The notes under the pieces: model-generated
Told to the model about the DNA's origin: nothing
Seen by the model: the letters and a program-made list of their open reading frames with translations, nothing else
The model's database searches: none
In this document: piece by piece, positions 10,867-22,999 of the stretch
Position numbering within the stretch: position 1 is the first letter of the stretch
Layout: the number at the start of each line of letters is the position of its first letter
Source of the DNA: Scleromitrula shiraiana
Lineage: Eukaryota; Ascomycota; Leotiomycetes; Helotiales; Sclerotiniaceae
Length of the DNA: 64,000 nucleotides
NCBI GenBank assembly: GCA_028455995.1
Contig: JABELC010000009.1
Coordinates: forward strand, 310,001 to 374,000
Direction of reading: 5' to 3'
Program-made: the position numbers and the translations under genes

Positions 10867-11686
10867 GGGTACGGTTAGTATATATGTTTTATGTATTGAA
10901 TTGATAACTATCTCTCTATCTATATTTGAGAATTAAAATTCCCGTGGGAGGAAATAAGGAAATACAGGAAACAAGGAAGGAAGGCAGAAAGAGGTTAAGA
11001 GAAAAAAAAGTTGTACCTACCTACCTGGGTAGGTATACTTGTTAAAAGTTCCAGGATTGGTGTTGGAGATCAGCATGTTCGGTTAGAGAAAAGGAGTTCG
11101 ATTGTGTGGCGTAGTTGGTGTTGGTGCTGGGATAGGATTAGGTATTCACCACTAGCATAGAAATAGCATAGAAATAGCATAGCATCTCATGTCAGAACCT
11201 AGTGCGGTATGAACCAGAATAAAGTAGATATAGGGAATAAGAAAAAACGATACCGAATAATGATTGTAACTATAATTTCTTCTTGCGAATTTGTTGTTCA
11301 TATAAGGACGGAATTAAAAAATTCAACAATTCAGAACCTGACATTTTAACAGCCGAAAAGTAACAGCGATATATGAAAAAAATATGAAGAAAGTAAGACT
11401 TTTCATATATGATACATAAAATCGTTAATTCGTTTATCGACGTATGGATAGCTAATACACGTCTTTCTCGAAGCAAAAAAACTTTTCGAGAAACCCCTCT
11501 CCATTCCCAGAGTAGTATGCAGCACTTGCTATACTCTATCCCCTAACTTTTCTTTTCCTTTTGGTATCTTTTTATACTTTTGATTTCCGTCCCCAAATTT
11601 TGTTCGTATACCATGGCACGTACGTTTATCTCATACAATATGCTCACTCGCCCACTCTTCTAAGCATCCATCCAAGAAAATAATCC
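10867..11686. other. intergenic region between convergent genes
   Basis: About 0.8 kb between the stop of the Whi5/Nrm1-like gene and the stop of TFIIIA, so it should carry two 3' UTRs. It includes a small inverted repeat near 11016-11034 (TACCTAC...GTAGGTA) and a triplicated ATAGCATAGAA-type unit near 11155-11180. No gene is seen. Confidence 0.6.
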
Positions 11687-13531
11687 CTAAAATCCCCCAT
11701 TCCCACCATCAATTAACCTCCTCATTTCATTCTCATCATGTTGCCACTCCTCCATCCCCAAATTCGGTTCTTCAGCCCCAATCCAGAATTGTCCGCCCTC
11801 TAATGCTTGACGTTGAAGTTCCCAATCTAGATCTATATCGACTTCTCCTTGTTCCCCGAACATAACATTCATTTGTTCTGATTGCATTCCTGATGTTGAT
11901 CCTGGTGTTTCGATATTGAAATTGCTGAAGTCGGTGGCTTGGAGTGCGGGGTCTATTTGCATTTCTCCCATGTCCATTCCGGGATTCATGTCCAAGCCGG
12001 TACCCATAAAAGGGAGGTCGGGTATTGTGTCGGGGTTGGTATACATGAAGTCGGCTACGAGCATGTTTGCTTCTTCGGTCATGGCATCTATCTCTTCGAG
12101 TCCGAATCGATGTTTGTTTCGCATATGGAGATGGAAATCGTATTCTCTGATAAATTTATGTGGGCATCCTTGGACAACGCAGTCAATCGTTCTTCTTGCA
12201 TCATACCCAGCGAGCTCTTCGATTTCGGTTTGATCTTTGATGCGTTTAGAGGAACGTATTGGATGTGAGCCAGTGAGGTCGCTCTTACGTTTCGCTGTTA
12301 ATAAACTTGGAAGATGGAGATGGGCTGTTCGAATGTGATCCTCGAGGTTGACTTTAGAGACGAAATCTTTACCACATGCATCGCTTGCATTCCATGATGT
12401 GAGATCGGGTGTGGTGGAAACATCATATGTACCGCAAATAAAACGTTGGCCATCATGAACTGTTCGAATATGGACCTGAAGATTCGCTTTCTTCGTGAAA
12501 GTCTTCGGACAACCAGGATATGTGCAAGGTATATTTTTGCGTTCTTCGAGTGTACTACCCGAATGTTGACTCTCAATGTGCTTTTGTAATTCACGCTGAC
12601 TCGAACACTTTCTATCGCAGAACATACAATTTGCATGTTCTTTCTTGATGTGTGCTTGCAGTTTTGCATTGGTTGTAAAAGCGAGAGGAACAGCCATGCC
12701 ATCTCCATGGAACTGGCCTGGGACTGTGCATTCAGTACATGCATATGCTGCGGCGCCATGAGTTCGCTCCATGTGTTTCTTCAAGCCGCTTATAGCATCA
12801 AATCCTGCTTTGCATAACTGATTTGTGATTGGGTCGACGTATGTGCAAGGGAATGGTGTTAAGTTTAGATGATCAGAACGTATATGACGTTGAAGTGTTT
12901 GATGTTTTCGAAAGGTTTGGTTACATGGCGGATAGGATGTACATCGGAATCGCTCATGTCCCTCATGAGCTTCCTTATGCCTTTTTAATCTTGTATTCGT
13001 CAAGAAACTCTTCGTACACCCTTCCCAATCGCATGGATAAGATCGTTCGTGAGTATGAGATCCTTTGATATGTTGTTTCAGATGTTTTTCCTCAATATAT
13101 GCTTTATCACATCCTTCATATGTGCAAATAAAAGGCCTTTCATTTGCATGTGATCGAAGATGCGCTGCCAATCTTGCAGGTCGATTGAATGATTTGGTGC
13201 ATCCTTCATGTGTACATTTGATCGTCTTATATTCAGATGGAAATTTGGTTCGAGGAGCGGGAGAAAATGGTGTATTGGGCGTATCGACTACTTTATGTGT
13301 ATCGTCTTCTGAGGAGCCAGCCTGATCGTTTTGATATTCGTCATCGTCATCAGATGCTTCAGCTTGTATAAATATGTCAATTGAATGGGCTTGAATAAAC
13401 CTTCGAGGGCTGCAAAATAGCCGGAACTTCTTCTACTAACCTTGTAATGGCTTTGAGGTATCGATTCTTAATCGTTTGGTGGTATCTTCTAATGAAATTT
13501 CCAATTTCCTTTTCCTAGTATTTGCAGCCAT
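11687..13531 (-). CDS. transcription factor IIIA-like ten-zinc-finger protein, 588 aa
   Basis: Exon 1 is 13531-13441 and exon 2 is 13362-11687; the intron uses GTTAGT and TACAAG and restores frame exactly. After a basic N-terminus (TRKRKLEI) and an acidic linker, about ten C2H2 fingers run from residue 78 to about 440. They include consecutive CTHEGC, CTYEGC, CDWEGC and CTSYPPC fingers, an irregular fifth and sixth, a compact CMFC...HIESQH finger and a final CVVQGC...HMRNKH finger set apart by a basic linker (residues around KRKSDLTGSHPIRSSKRIK). The tail is acidic and Met-rich. This order of fingers with a spacer before the last matches fungal TFIIIA, which binds the 5S rRNA gene internal control region and 5S RNA. 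It is divergent from RPB6 across 334 bp. The alternative is another multi-C2H2 factor, but the finger architecture makes TFIIIA likely. Confidence 0.82.
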
Positions 13532-13865
13532 TGTTGACTGTAGATGTTGTGGAATTGATACCAAAGGGAAGATTTCCCAAGGTTCATTCTTATCAAAATA
13601 TTTCTTGAAATAATTGTTCGTGCTATCAATCAATCAATCAATCAGATGGGGATTGAAATCTTGGCACGCTAATGGAGAAATAAAAGACCGAGAACGCGCT
13701 AAACCCAAACCTTAAATTTTATCAGAATAATCCAGGCGCAAAGAATCGCGCCGCCAAATTTATTTTTGAGCTTCTTCAAACATCTACAAAGTCTTTTATT
13801 CAATAAAGAGGTTCACTCTCATACACATTCAATTAACACGTAACCTCAAATATCATATAGCTAAA
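13532..13865. promoter_or_regulatory. bidirectional promoter, TFIIIA / RPB6
   Basis: A 334-bp interval between the TFIIIA start (minus) and the RPB6 start (plus), so it must drive both. It holds an AATC tetranucleotide run (about 13625-13644), AACGCGCT near 13691 and the GC-rich GGCGCAAAGAATCGCGCCGC near 13735. The shared promoter would let two components of the RNA polymerase machinery be co-expressed; this is inference from spacing. Confidence 0.6.
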
Positions 13866-14545
13866 ATGTCTGACTACGATGGAGGCGAAGATAATGGAGG
13901 GTAAAGCTCTCCCCCATTGAAATAAATGATTAATATCTTTTCTAAGCTTTACTCTAATTCTGATTTCCTAGATTCTCTCCAACCTACGACCCCGAAGAGC
14001 CCGAGTACGATCCAGAGGAGCCCGAGCCATGGCAAGAGGGCGAAACAAATGGAGAAATAGATGATATTGAAGTTGGCAAAAACCCAGATCAATTGTTGGC
14101 AACTGGAGAGCGTGGAGTCGTTACCTCTGGAGATACAGCGGCTGCATCAAGAAATAAGGGAGACAAGGCGCCAAAGGATAAGAAGATTCCAAAGGATCAG
14201 AGAACCACTACGCCATATATGACAAAATATGAAAGGGCTAGAATTTTGGGAACCAGAGCTTTACAAATTAGGTTCGTAGCTTCGATGCCGATATGGATGA
14301 TGCAAGGCGGTGTGTGCTGATTGGGAATCTTTATAGTATGAATGCTCCTATTCTCGTTGATCAAGAAGGAGAGACAGATCCATTACAAATCGCGATTAAG
14401 GAGTTGAGGGAAAAGAAAATTCCATTGATTGTTCGTCGTTACATGCCTGATGGATGGTAAGTTTTGTAGAATTTCCGATTGTTTGCTCATGTTGATGACG
14501 AAATCTAGGTATGAAGACTGGACCTGCGAAGAATTATTGCAATGA
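13866..14545 (+). CDS. rpb6: RNA polymerases I, II and III subunit RPB6 (ABC23), 163 aa
   Basis: Common small subunit of all three nuclear RNA polymerases, which helps assemble the largest subunit and clamp. Exons 13866-13900, 13972-14271, 14337-14456 and 14509-14545 join in frame. The acidic N-terminus (MSDYDGGEDNGG, then repeated DPEEPE) is typical. The conserved C-terminal core is complete: TTPYMTKYERARILGTRALQ, ISMNAPILV, ETDPLQIAIKELREKKIP, LIVRRYMPDGWYEDW. Two of the introns split conserved motifs and their excision restores them, so the model is secure. The last exon is only 37 nt. Length is close to the yeast protein (155 aa). It shares a divergent promoter with TFIIIA. Confidence 0.97.
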
Positions 14546-17095
14546 GAGGTAATATCAGGAAAATCTATGGAGATCCGTTGTATATTCGCCTACCTGCATT
14601 TTAATGGCGACCGGCGTACAAAAGGCGTTTACCACTGGTAACAGGTGATATCTGGGGTGGATACTTTTTGATAATTCATTAACTTTATTTTTCCACGATG
14701 TGCAATGTGTTTGTGGTGCCCTAAAGGATCTCTTTTGTTTTGGCAGTCTCGGGCGATGATCTAATTTTTCTAGCGACTCAAATCCATTGACATGAACATC
14801 AAGATTAATCTAATGAAGTGAAGAAATTCAACAAAAACGGAACTGGAAAGGGCACTCATCAACTTCCTTCTGTGCAGCATTGAAACCAGCACCTAGAAGC
14901 AAAGAAGAGACAAATGAAATGATTGAAATTCACAATTTTAAAGCGAGTGCTCTGATAGACAAGCTTTTAAGGTTTTTTATATCCGTTTAGTTGTTATGCA
15001 ACCATGTCGACATACCTTAGTTTGAATGTCCGTGGTTTAACAGGTATCTGAAATATACTAGCTTAAGAACCCTTTCAAAATTCATGTTCTATGCAAACAT
15101 TCAGACAGAATAGGATTAGCTCAAAACTAGTTATTAATGCTCAACCAACGAAGCAATCTATACTTTCCTTGAATTCCCCTTTTCCTTCCCCTTCATCTCC
15201 TATACATCCACAAAGAACCCCCTGAGAATACGTCGAAGTCACGTACCCAAACAACAATGACAACCCCCCAACAACAATACGAAGCCCTTAGCGAACCAAA
15301 CCCCTTTCATCCCCTTTTTTTTTCTTTCCGCCCTATTCCTCCATACTACAAAGCATTCCATATCTGGTAAATAGATAAATATCTTCCCACCTTCCCCCAC
15401 CCATATTTTTTGTTTCTCTTCTTCCTGTCCATTCAATTCAAGCATCAATCATTCTAGAAATAGACTTTGGCTTGCGAGTCAATCGCAACCATTCATTCAT
15501 TCATTCATTCATCTTCCTACTCGTTACTTCATTTAATCAATTATCTTATTCTTCAAAAATCATAGAAAAGAAAAAAAAAACGAATAGAAGTTTTATTATG
15601 TATACCGTTCCAGCTATGGTTACTACATTTCCGAATTATCCTCGTCCTCCCCATATTCCTCCCTAATAAGATATCTATCTACCTACCTTTCCACATACTT
15701 TCGCTAGATCCCTATATTCATTTCTACATCACCGATTATCTATTTCCGAATCCGAGTCAAAGTTTAAGTTCAAGTTTGAGATTGAGGCTTTCCGGTATCG
15801 ATTTATCTTGATTTGATAGATTTCACTTCACTTACTATATTTCGAAATGCTCTATACAAACAAAAACCAGATGGATCCAACATCCAACATCCATCCATCC
15901 AACCAACTCCAAACTTCCCGCCACTTTTTCACGCGGAGAAATCCATCTTATCAAATACACAGAGCTCATCACCATCCATCTTCATCCACGGCTAAAGTTC
16001 TTCCAGCAACGACGGATATGCTATCAAGTAAAAGGGCAAGGACAAGGGCAAGGGCCACAACACAAAAGATGATCGATTCAACATCGCCTCATCTCACCGA
16101 TCTATCCCATGTATGCTATACAGCTTGTCAGAGATTTGATTTAAGGAGAATGGAATACTTTGAAACAGTGCCGAGAAATAAAGTTAGAAGCGCTACACGC
16201 CCAAACGTATCGATATGTCATATTACATAACGCGTCGTTTGCGATTTTGAATAACAATTATATACGAAGAGTATATATATATATATATATAGAAGTGCGA
16301 ATATTACACGATGGATATGTGGTATAAATAGTGTTCTCACACTCGATTTTCCGTCGGCATATTCAAGTTCTATGGTCATTGGACGGGGGTTTGTGAATCG
16401 CTTCGGAAGAATTATTAGACGCATTGCAATGGATTGGAAGATTCTACAGCTCTGGCATAGCTGTGAATATGTATGTGTCATCGGTGAGCGTGAGAGGGTG
16501 AGGGACGAGGTGTTTATATATAAATCTTCTAGAATATTTATGTCTCGCTTTCGTAATTTAGATTTCGTGTTGAGTGGGCTTCGGTAGAAGTAAATGTTTG
16601 AGAATCTGGGAGTTCTTTCTTTCTTTGTAAGATAGAGGAATTATGTTATATGTTTGTGTGGTTAAATGGCTATAAGAAAACACATTGGATCTACCTGGCT
16701 ACCTAGGTATATAGAAGCTTAACCGAAGATTTTACTCTAGTTTCCGGATACTAAGATTGTATATTTGGGTTAATAACCAAACTATGCTGAGTGTTCTAGG
16801 ATATAGTCGGGTGGATTAGTATTAGGAATAGCAATAGCTGGCTTATTTTTGTGCTCGCTATTTGGAATTCAGTTTGGTTTATTTTACGTAATAATATTAT
16901 ATGGTGTTTATATTTTTGCCTTGAAGTTAATATTCAGCCTCGTAAATCTAATCAGACATAACACGATGCTAACTCCATTTGGCCCGTGATTGAATGGAGC
17001 GTATACATAGTCATTGGCTATTACTCTCCCTCTCACTCCTTGGATCATCCAGTCCAAGTCAATACCTATCCCACCCATCCATCCTACCTCCAACC
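14546..17095. other. 2.5-kb intergenic region between convergent genes
   Basis: No convincing gene between RPB6 and the alcohol oxidase. It holds CATT runs (about 15488-15512), an A run near 15572, a (TA)n run (about 16270-16290) and CTACCT/AGGTA inverted motifs near 16693-16712. An open frame at 15847-16230 starts with ATG, but its product is low-complexity and matches no family I know. A 22-residue ORF at 15598 is also unsupported. Confidence 0.5.
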
Positions 17096-19557
17096 CTACA
17101 ACCTAGCCCGCTCCCCCCTCTCCTTCCTCTCCGCCTCTAATTCCCTCCCAATCCCCCTACTGATCCAATCACTAACCCCCATAACCGTCACCATCGGATT
17201 AACCCCACTCGCACTCGGAAACACACTCGCATCCGCCACATAAAGCCCCTCTGTTCCCCAAACCCGTCCCCTCTCATCCACAACGCCATCATTTTCTTCC
17301 TTCGACATCCGTGACGTCCCCATTTGATGAGCGCTCGCGAACTGGGAGGACGGGGGTTTGGTGGAGATTTGAGAGAGATTTTGGAGCCACGTTTCGAAAC
17401 GTGTTTCTTCTTTTTCTTGCTCCTCGGGGCTGGATATCCATGATGGAGATCGAATAAAAGCCTCCACCCCCTTCGCATTGACATGGATTTCCCTCGCGCC
17501 CGTAACCCACGCGATCCTCACCAGCGCCAATACACCCTCTAAAATATGCGCCCTATCAAACTCACTCGGCGTGTACGAGATTCTCGGGACACCGGTTTTA
17601 GCATCGGGATACACGAGGCCGGTGTCGCGATCGCGAGCAATGGAGATGAAGCAGATAAGGTGGCGGTATTTGAGGGCATTGTATTTGAAGGTGTGGCCGG
17701 AGGAGGAGAAGGAGGAGAGGATGGGCAGGGAGAGCGTGGGGAGCATGGAGGTTGTTTCGAGTTTGGGGCCGTGGCCGTGGGTGTCGAGGTTTTCGAGGGA
17801 GGTGACGACGCTGGTTAGAATGCCGCCTAGAAAGGATGGGGTTAGTTGGGAATGTTGAGAGGGGTTTGGATATGAGAGGTTAGATGTTTGGAATGGGGAG
17901 GAAGGAATGGTTGGTCAGCGGGTGGATGTTGAGAAGGAAAGAAAATAGATGGATAGTTACCTTCCCATGGTTTTACATCATCTGGGTATACAGCACCAAC
18001 CCTACTAACAGGATGAAGATAAAGATTCCTTCCAATTTGTGGATTCTGTTCATACATTAGCAAATCTATAGTATAATAGACAAAAGTCAAACTTACCGTA
18101 AGACCACTATTCTTCAAAATGATAGGAGTCCAAAGTGTACCACAAGAAACAATAACCTTCTTCGCCCTAATAACAACCTCCCTAACCGTCTTCCCCCCAA
18201 TCGGACCATCCACCCCCCCATCCTTATTCCTCGAAGTCCAAACCCCCTTAACCCCAACCGCCTTCTTAACCCCATTCTCCTCCTCAAAAAGAACCCTCTC
18301 AACCTTAAACCCCTCAATAAACTCCGCACCAGCCTTCCCCGCATCCGCCAACCACGAAACAGTCGGACCCTGTTTCTCCGCCACCCCACACCCCAAAGCA
18401 CAATGTCCACAATAATGTTCCTTCCCGCCCGTATTCTGCGGCACCGTCTTGGCAGTAAACCCCAATTTCCTCGCTCCCTCCATCAGTGTCCTATTAGCAA
18501 AATTATGCCTAACAAACCGATCACTAACGCCCATCCTCTCACAAACGCGATCCAACGACTCCTGAAACTCCCTCGATTCAAAGAACTTCAACCCTCTATC
18601 CCTTGCCCATTCTTTCCTCACATAATCCTGCGTTTGCAACGACGCGCTCCAATTTACCGTTCCCCCGCCCCCAAACGTACTACCGGCCATAATCGCCATG
18701 CTAGAATCATCGTTCATAAACGGGCCCCCGTTTTCAAAAAGATGGATTCCGCCTTCGGCTTCAGACATGGGTAATTGTTCCGGGGGGAAATAGTAGGATT
18801 TTTCTACCACTAGGACTTTATTTCCCGTCTCGGTGAGGTTTTTCGCACACACGGCACCGCCGCATCCACTCCCTACGATCACGACATCCGTTTCGAGGAT
18901 CTGGGGTGTTTCTCGCGCGGGGAATTGCAGGAATTGGTAGGGATGATGTGTACCCGGTTTGTAATGCGATGGAACACGTGTATACCCCGTGACTTTCTCG
19001 AAAGTAGGGGATGTTTTAAGCCAGGTATAATGACCTAATAACGACATTGTTTTGAAGATGACTCGGAGAGGAGGGAGATAGGATTGGTTCCATGATGAAA
19101 GGATTGCTTCGCGGATATTGATGGGATGCGATTGCAGAGGTGCGGCGTAGCCTGTTAACATGAGGGATCCGAGACGTGTATTGAGGACTGTGAGGGTAAC
19201 GCTGAGAGCTTTTCGGGCATCTTCACGGGAATAGACGGTTAGGGTTCTGAGGAGGAGGTCTTGGAAGGCGGGGATGTCGGAGGCTTTCTCGGTGAGGTAG
19301 GCGTTGAGATCTGTGGGTGATGGGTTTGAGGCGGTGGTTTGCAGGATCTGGGTTATGGAGTTATTGTATTGTTCATCGGGGGTGGAATATTGAGTGGAAG
19401 GGTCGGTGGTACGAGAGGCTTGGTGGATAGATGGGATTATTGTATCCATTATTGCCATTAGGGTACTCCATTGTAGTTCGGTGAAGTATCGATCTTCAGG
19501 TGGGTCGGGAAGGGGTGTAAGAATTGGTGCTACGATATCTACCATATTTGAACTCAT
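17096..19557 (-). CDS. long-chain fatty alcohol oxidase (GMC family), 758 aa
   Basis: Flavoprotein of the GMC oxidoreductase superfamily that oxidises long-chain alcohols to aldehydes with production of H2O2, used in alkane, fatty alcohol or omega-oxidised lipid breakdown; the yeast enzymes are membrane-associated. Exons 19557-18097, 18045-17961 and 17826-17096 join in frame. The FAD dinucleotide motif GSGCGGAVCAKNL is at about 229-241. A GMC-type GSTFGGGGTVNWSASLQT is at 292-309, and SAHQMGTSRM (680-689) and GLYVADASVFPSASGVNPMV (709-728) lie near the C-terminus, with the His and Asn expected in the active site. Length matches fungal FAO (about 750 aa). Residues 1-220 form the alpha-helical N-terminal extension typical of this subgroup. 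No nearby gene suggests a dedicated pathway. Confidence 0.92.
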
Positions 19558-20791
19558 ATTGAATACTCAATTATGCTGTGAAGAATTCAAAGAGGGTCTT
19601 CGAATATTCAGTAAAAGATAGAGTCTAGTTCTAGAGCTGAAAGTATTCACATGCACGACATTCATTGAGCTACGCCTCTTTTATTTTCCGAATTGTCCAT
19701 AGTTCTATGTATCGGAGATTTCATGCCGAGGCTGTGATGCCGCCGATCGTTCCGGTCCCTCTTTCTCCTTTATGAATTTCGAATTCGATGAGACGACAAT
19801 TGACTAATACTCGACTACATGCCAAATTGGATTTCGAGCAGGACAAGTAATTACTCCGTATAATTGATAAAATCAATATTGTATGACCAGTACTTGAGAA
19901 ATATTATATCAGTTGGATGTCAGAGCCTCACATCTATATATAGATATGCTCCACCGGTACGCCAAGGGGCTACTGATTCATAAATCAACCACATTTCAAT
20001 GGAAGCTCCAGTTCCACTTCCTGCGCATTACTCATCGAGGGAATTCAATCTCTTCAATTAGTAGTGGTATAGAATACTACGTCCAATACCCATTACCATC
20101 CTTTTAGTGAAGAAGTAAGCAAGAATGCGGAAATCTGCAGCATGTCCCGTTTCCCAGTCACTATAAGATCCCCCTTCATCTTGCACGACAAGTTGTCTAT
20201 TCTATTCCATCATATCACATACACATACACATACATATACACATATAACGATCACAGTATCAGAAACTCAAGCTCCAGTTTTTGCTCAATTTATCAATTG
20301 ATTTTTCTATATATTTTTCATTGCATAGTATGGTATCTGATCGCATTGCCTTATTTATCATTTTACCCAAAGCCACTCATTCGTATCCATATGTCTACCC
20401 GATCCAACCATGCATGCCTGCCTGCCATAGCCGAACCAAATCAAATCATCAAATCGTCATTCATTTAAGATCATGCGAGGAGGCACGCAAGCACAAATAC
20501 CAGATTCCCTCTCCACTCTATGATATCCTATGCTAGTAGAGTAGCCAAAGAAAGATAACGCCAGAAGGAAAACGGATATGCAAAGTAACCACCCATCTCT
20601 CCCCAAACCCCAAACCCTCTCCTCCCCTTTTGTCCCCCATCCCTTTCCCCCTCCATTCTATCCATACCATCTTCCAAGCCCATCATGGCCTAACAATCAT
20701 CCCCATCCTCAGTGTACTTCCTAACATCATCCCTAGCAGGATTATGATAGAAAGTAAGTGGAGCAACAACGGGTGGTATATCCAGAGTCTT
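19558..20791. other. intergenic region, alcohol oxidase promoter side
   Basis: 1.2 kb upstream of the alcohol oxidase start and downstream of the next minus-strand gene. It contains CATACA/TATACA repeats near 20215-20245 and C-rich stretches near 20590-20650. No gene is seen. Confidence 0.55.
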
Positions 20792-22999
20792 CTAGTCTCT
20801 AACCACCTGATTTTCATGGGTGACTTCTCTAGATTGAGTAGGAGTTTGAGTTGGGACGGTAGTGCGAGGTCCAGTAGGAGGAGCATTATTGCGAGGTCCA
20901 GGAATTGAAGTTGTATTGTCAAGTATATTCCAGGGAGTTCTGCGCTCGGGCTCGGGACCCTGTTTCAACTGATGGATTCTGCTTTCATGAACCCCCATGT
21001 TGTCGGTATTTCCTTGGATTCTCAACTCTTCTCTTCGTTTTTCTTGTCTTCGTTCTTCTATTTCTCTTAAGGTACCCCATATCCGATGTTGCTCGCGTTT
21101 CCGCTCTCGCTCTTGTTTCCTTCGAGATCCTCGTCCAAATGCTTGTCGTCCTCTCAGCTGTTGTAGTGCTCGTCCTCGCGAGGTTCGGTGGTCTTTTTCT
21201 TGCCATCTTCGTCGTGTTTCATCTGCTGCCTTTAACAAATCAGAAGTCTCAGGCATGATTGCTGATCGTACTGTCTCTCGAGGTTGTTCTGGTAATGGAT
21301 GAGATACATGAGGTGGAAGGTCACTAGCGCTCCTACGATGTGTTGATTTTGTCATGCTGCTTGGGCCACGGGGAGCGTTGAGAATCGAAACTGCTGGAGA
21401 AACTGCAGGAGGAGTAGCAGATGTATTCTCAGCTGACGTGTATTTCTTCTCTGGGAAAAGTTCGCGAGGTACATTTCTTGGTCCGCGAGGGGCATCAATG
21501 GTCGATACGACTGGAATAGCTGTTGAAGCGGCAGCGGATGTATTCTCCACCGATGTGTATTTCTTTTCGGGAAGGGATTCGCGACGCCTATCGTTTGATC
21601 CACGAGGAGTGTCAATGATGGAGCCTGCTGGAGTAACTACTCGAGAAGTAGCAGGAATATTCTTAGCCGAAACATGTGTATTTACAGTAGAAGATCGCCG
21701 AGGCGTAATCGTACTCGAAACAGAAGGAGTGGTATCGTCTGTGGGAAGATCGATATATGTACTTCTGTAGGAATTGCGGATCGATTTCAATGATTCGGCA
21801 TCAAGACCTGCGATCGGAATTCTGCGACAAGGTGACTCGCCAGAATTCCCACCAGTGGCGCTAATTCCAGTTACAACTCGCTGGCCTCTTGACTTCTTCA
21901 TTGGGCTGCCAATTGATGTATCTCCCCTAATGCTGAGGTTTTTCATACACGTACTAGCGCTCCGATCATCGTTATTCGCTTTCGGTCGAGGCCGAGTAGG
22001 TGTTTTGGGATTGTAAGTATTTGAGCTCATCTTCGTCGAATCGCGACTTGGTTCTCTTGAATCATATGTACTGGCAGTGGGAGTTTTCACCACGGAGTTG
22101 CTAGAGAGCTCATCCCGAGTATTTCCGGTATTCTTATTGGATGTCGACGATCTGCGAACTGGATCTGGTGTTTTTGGTGTATCGAATGAAGGTTTGTGAG
22201 TTTTAACCTCCATCATCGGATCCTTGTTATCTGTGCTGGTGGCTGCAATGGGTGAATTATGAGCAGATTTTGGCCTCTTCCTATCAATTCGTCTTTGCCG
22301 ATGAGGATTCTCGCTGTCCGATTCCGGAGTTGGCGATAGCCTGTGCTTTCTGTGTGATATTCTGCTTGTTGAGTGACTACCCATTGGGCTTCTTCGAGTC
22401 TTTGGAGGAGTCGTAAAGCGCCGTTGACGTTCAGTGTGAGTTGCTTGCTCCGTTGATTGAACAACTCGAGACGGTGAGCCCACTTTATTTTGTGGCTGGA
22501 AAGCAGGCCAGTCGTTCAAAGTTGACTTTTCTGGGGTAGATTTGATTTTAGGCTCGGCTTTTGCCTTGGCTTCACCATCGTTTTTCTCTCCAGTCAAGTC
22601 AATTGTGCTTTTCTTGGCCGCCTTGATCCATTTCAAAACTCTCGTTGTATCGTCAATTCTTGTGCCCGTACGATTAACGCCAAATCTTCTGACAATATCC
22701 GTCGTTGACAAACCTGTGTTTTTATGCTTGAGCCAGTGTTGATATACTAGCTTTGTCAAAGACTGGATAGTTACCACGCGTTTGCGGCCACCAACCCCAT
22801 CAGCTAAGTCCCAGTAGCCCTCTGATTTGTTCCAACAAAGTCTGTCTCCCATAGCTTTAACTATCCCGTTTTTTTGTCGTCTTGGGGGTAACGGGTCTCC
22901 TCCCATGGAAAATTGCTCATTATAGCGTGCTTCGAGCAACTCCTCCTTTGCAAATGCAAGCCAAGTCTCATCAACCTTGTTGAGTATTCTTTGATCCAT
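20792..22999 (-). CDS. unrecognised protein with internal 40-residue repeats, about 735 aa
   Basis: I do not recognise this family. The N-terminal 140 residues look globular (ETWLAFAKEELLEARYNEQF, DRLCWNKSEGYWDLADGVGG, then a helical RRFGVNRTG...VLKWIKAAKK segment). The middle is Ser/Thr/Pro/Arg-rich and probably disordered. Residues about 444-546 hold roughly two and a half copies of a 40-residue unit built on D/NAPRGP...PEKKYTS-ENTSA. The C-terminal part is strongly basic with an Arg/Glu helix (KQERERKREQ, EERRQEKRREE), likely a coiled coil. ATG 22999 is the first in-frame Met. The frame stays open and coding-like for about 33 more codons upstream (including KSIHPLQGHFVFDDLSNE), so an upstream exon probably supplies the real start. 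The basic tail might bind nucleic acid, but nothing shows this directly. Confidence 0.7.
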   Translation of the reverse strand: MDQRILNKVDETWLAFAKEELLEARYNEQFSMGGDPLPPRRQKNGIVKAMGDRLCWNKSEGYWDLADGVGGRKRVVTIQSLTKLVYQHWLKHKNTGLSTTDIVRRFGVNRTGTRIDDTTRVLKWIKAAKKSTIDLTGEKNDGEAKAKAEPKIKSTPEKSTLNDWPAFQPQNKVGSPSRVVQSTEQATHTERQRRFTTPPKTRRSPMGSHSTSRISHRKHRLSPTPESDSENPHRQRRIDRKRPKSAHNSPIAATSTDNKDPMMEVKTHKPSFDTPKTPDPVRRSSTSNKNTGNTRDELSSNSVVKTPTASTYDSREPSRDSTKMSSNTYNPKTPTRPRPKANNDDRSASTCMKNLSIRGDTSIGSPMKKSRGQRVVTGISATGGNSGESPCRRIPIAGLDAESLKSIRNSYRSTYIDLPTDDTTPSVSSTITPRRSSTVNTHVSAKNIPATSRVVTPAGSIIDTPRGSNDRRRESLPEKKYTSVENTSAAASTAIPVVSTIDAPRGPRNVPRELFPEKKYTSAENTSATPPAVSPAVSILNAPRGPSSMTKSTHRRSASDLPPHVSHPLPEQPRETVRSAIMPETSDLLKAADETRRRWQEKDHRTSRGRALQQLRGRQAFGRGSRRKQERERKREQHRIWGTLREIEERRQEKRREELRIQGNTDNMGVHESRIHQLKQGPEPERRTPWNILDNTTSIPGPRNNAPPTGPRTTVPTQTPTQSREVTHENQVVRD
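21362..21670 (-). repeat. intragenic tandem repeat, about 120-bp unit
   Basis: Two and a half copies of a roughly 40-codon unit in the unrecognised gene, seen as repeated PEKKYTS-ENTSA and D/NAPRGP motifs; nucleotide copies share AGCAGATGTATTCTC/AGCGGATGTATTCTC and GTGTATTTCTT strings. Confidence 0.7.

Noticed and set aside
11016..11034. TACCTAC/GTAGGTA inverted repeat as a terminator
   Set aside because: Hairpin terminators are not used by RNA polymerase II in fungi; similar CTACCT/AGGTA motifs recur in other intergenic stretches.
11915..13325. Several plus-strand ORFs over the zinc-finger gene
   Set aside because: Shadows of the TFIIIA reading frame, whose C2H2 motifs are unmistakable on the minus strand.
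15847..16230. ATG-initiated 127-codon ORF
   Set aside because: Composition is His/Ser/Pro/Thr and Arg-rich from CATC and AGGGC repeats, with no homologue known to me; kept only as a note in the intergenic entry.
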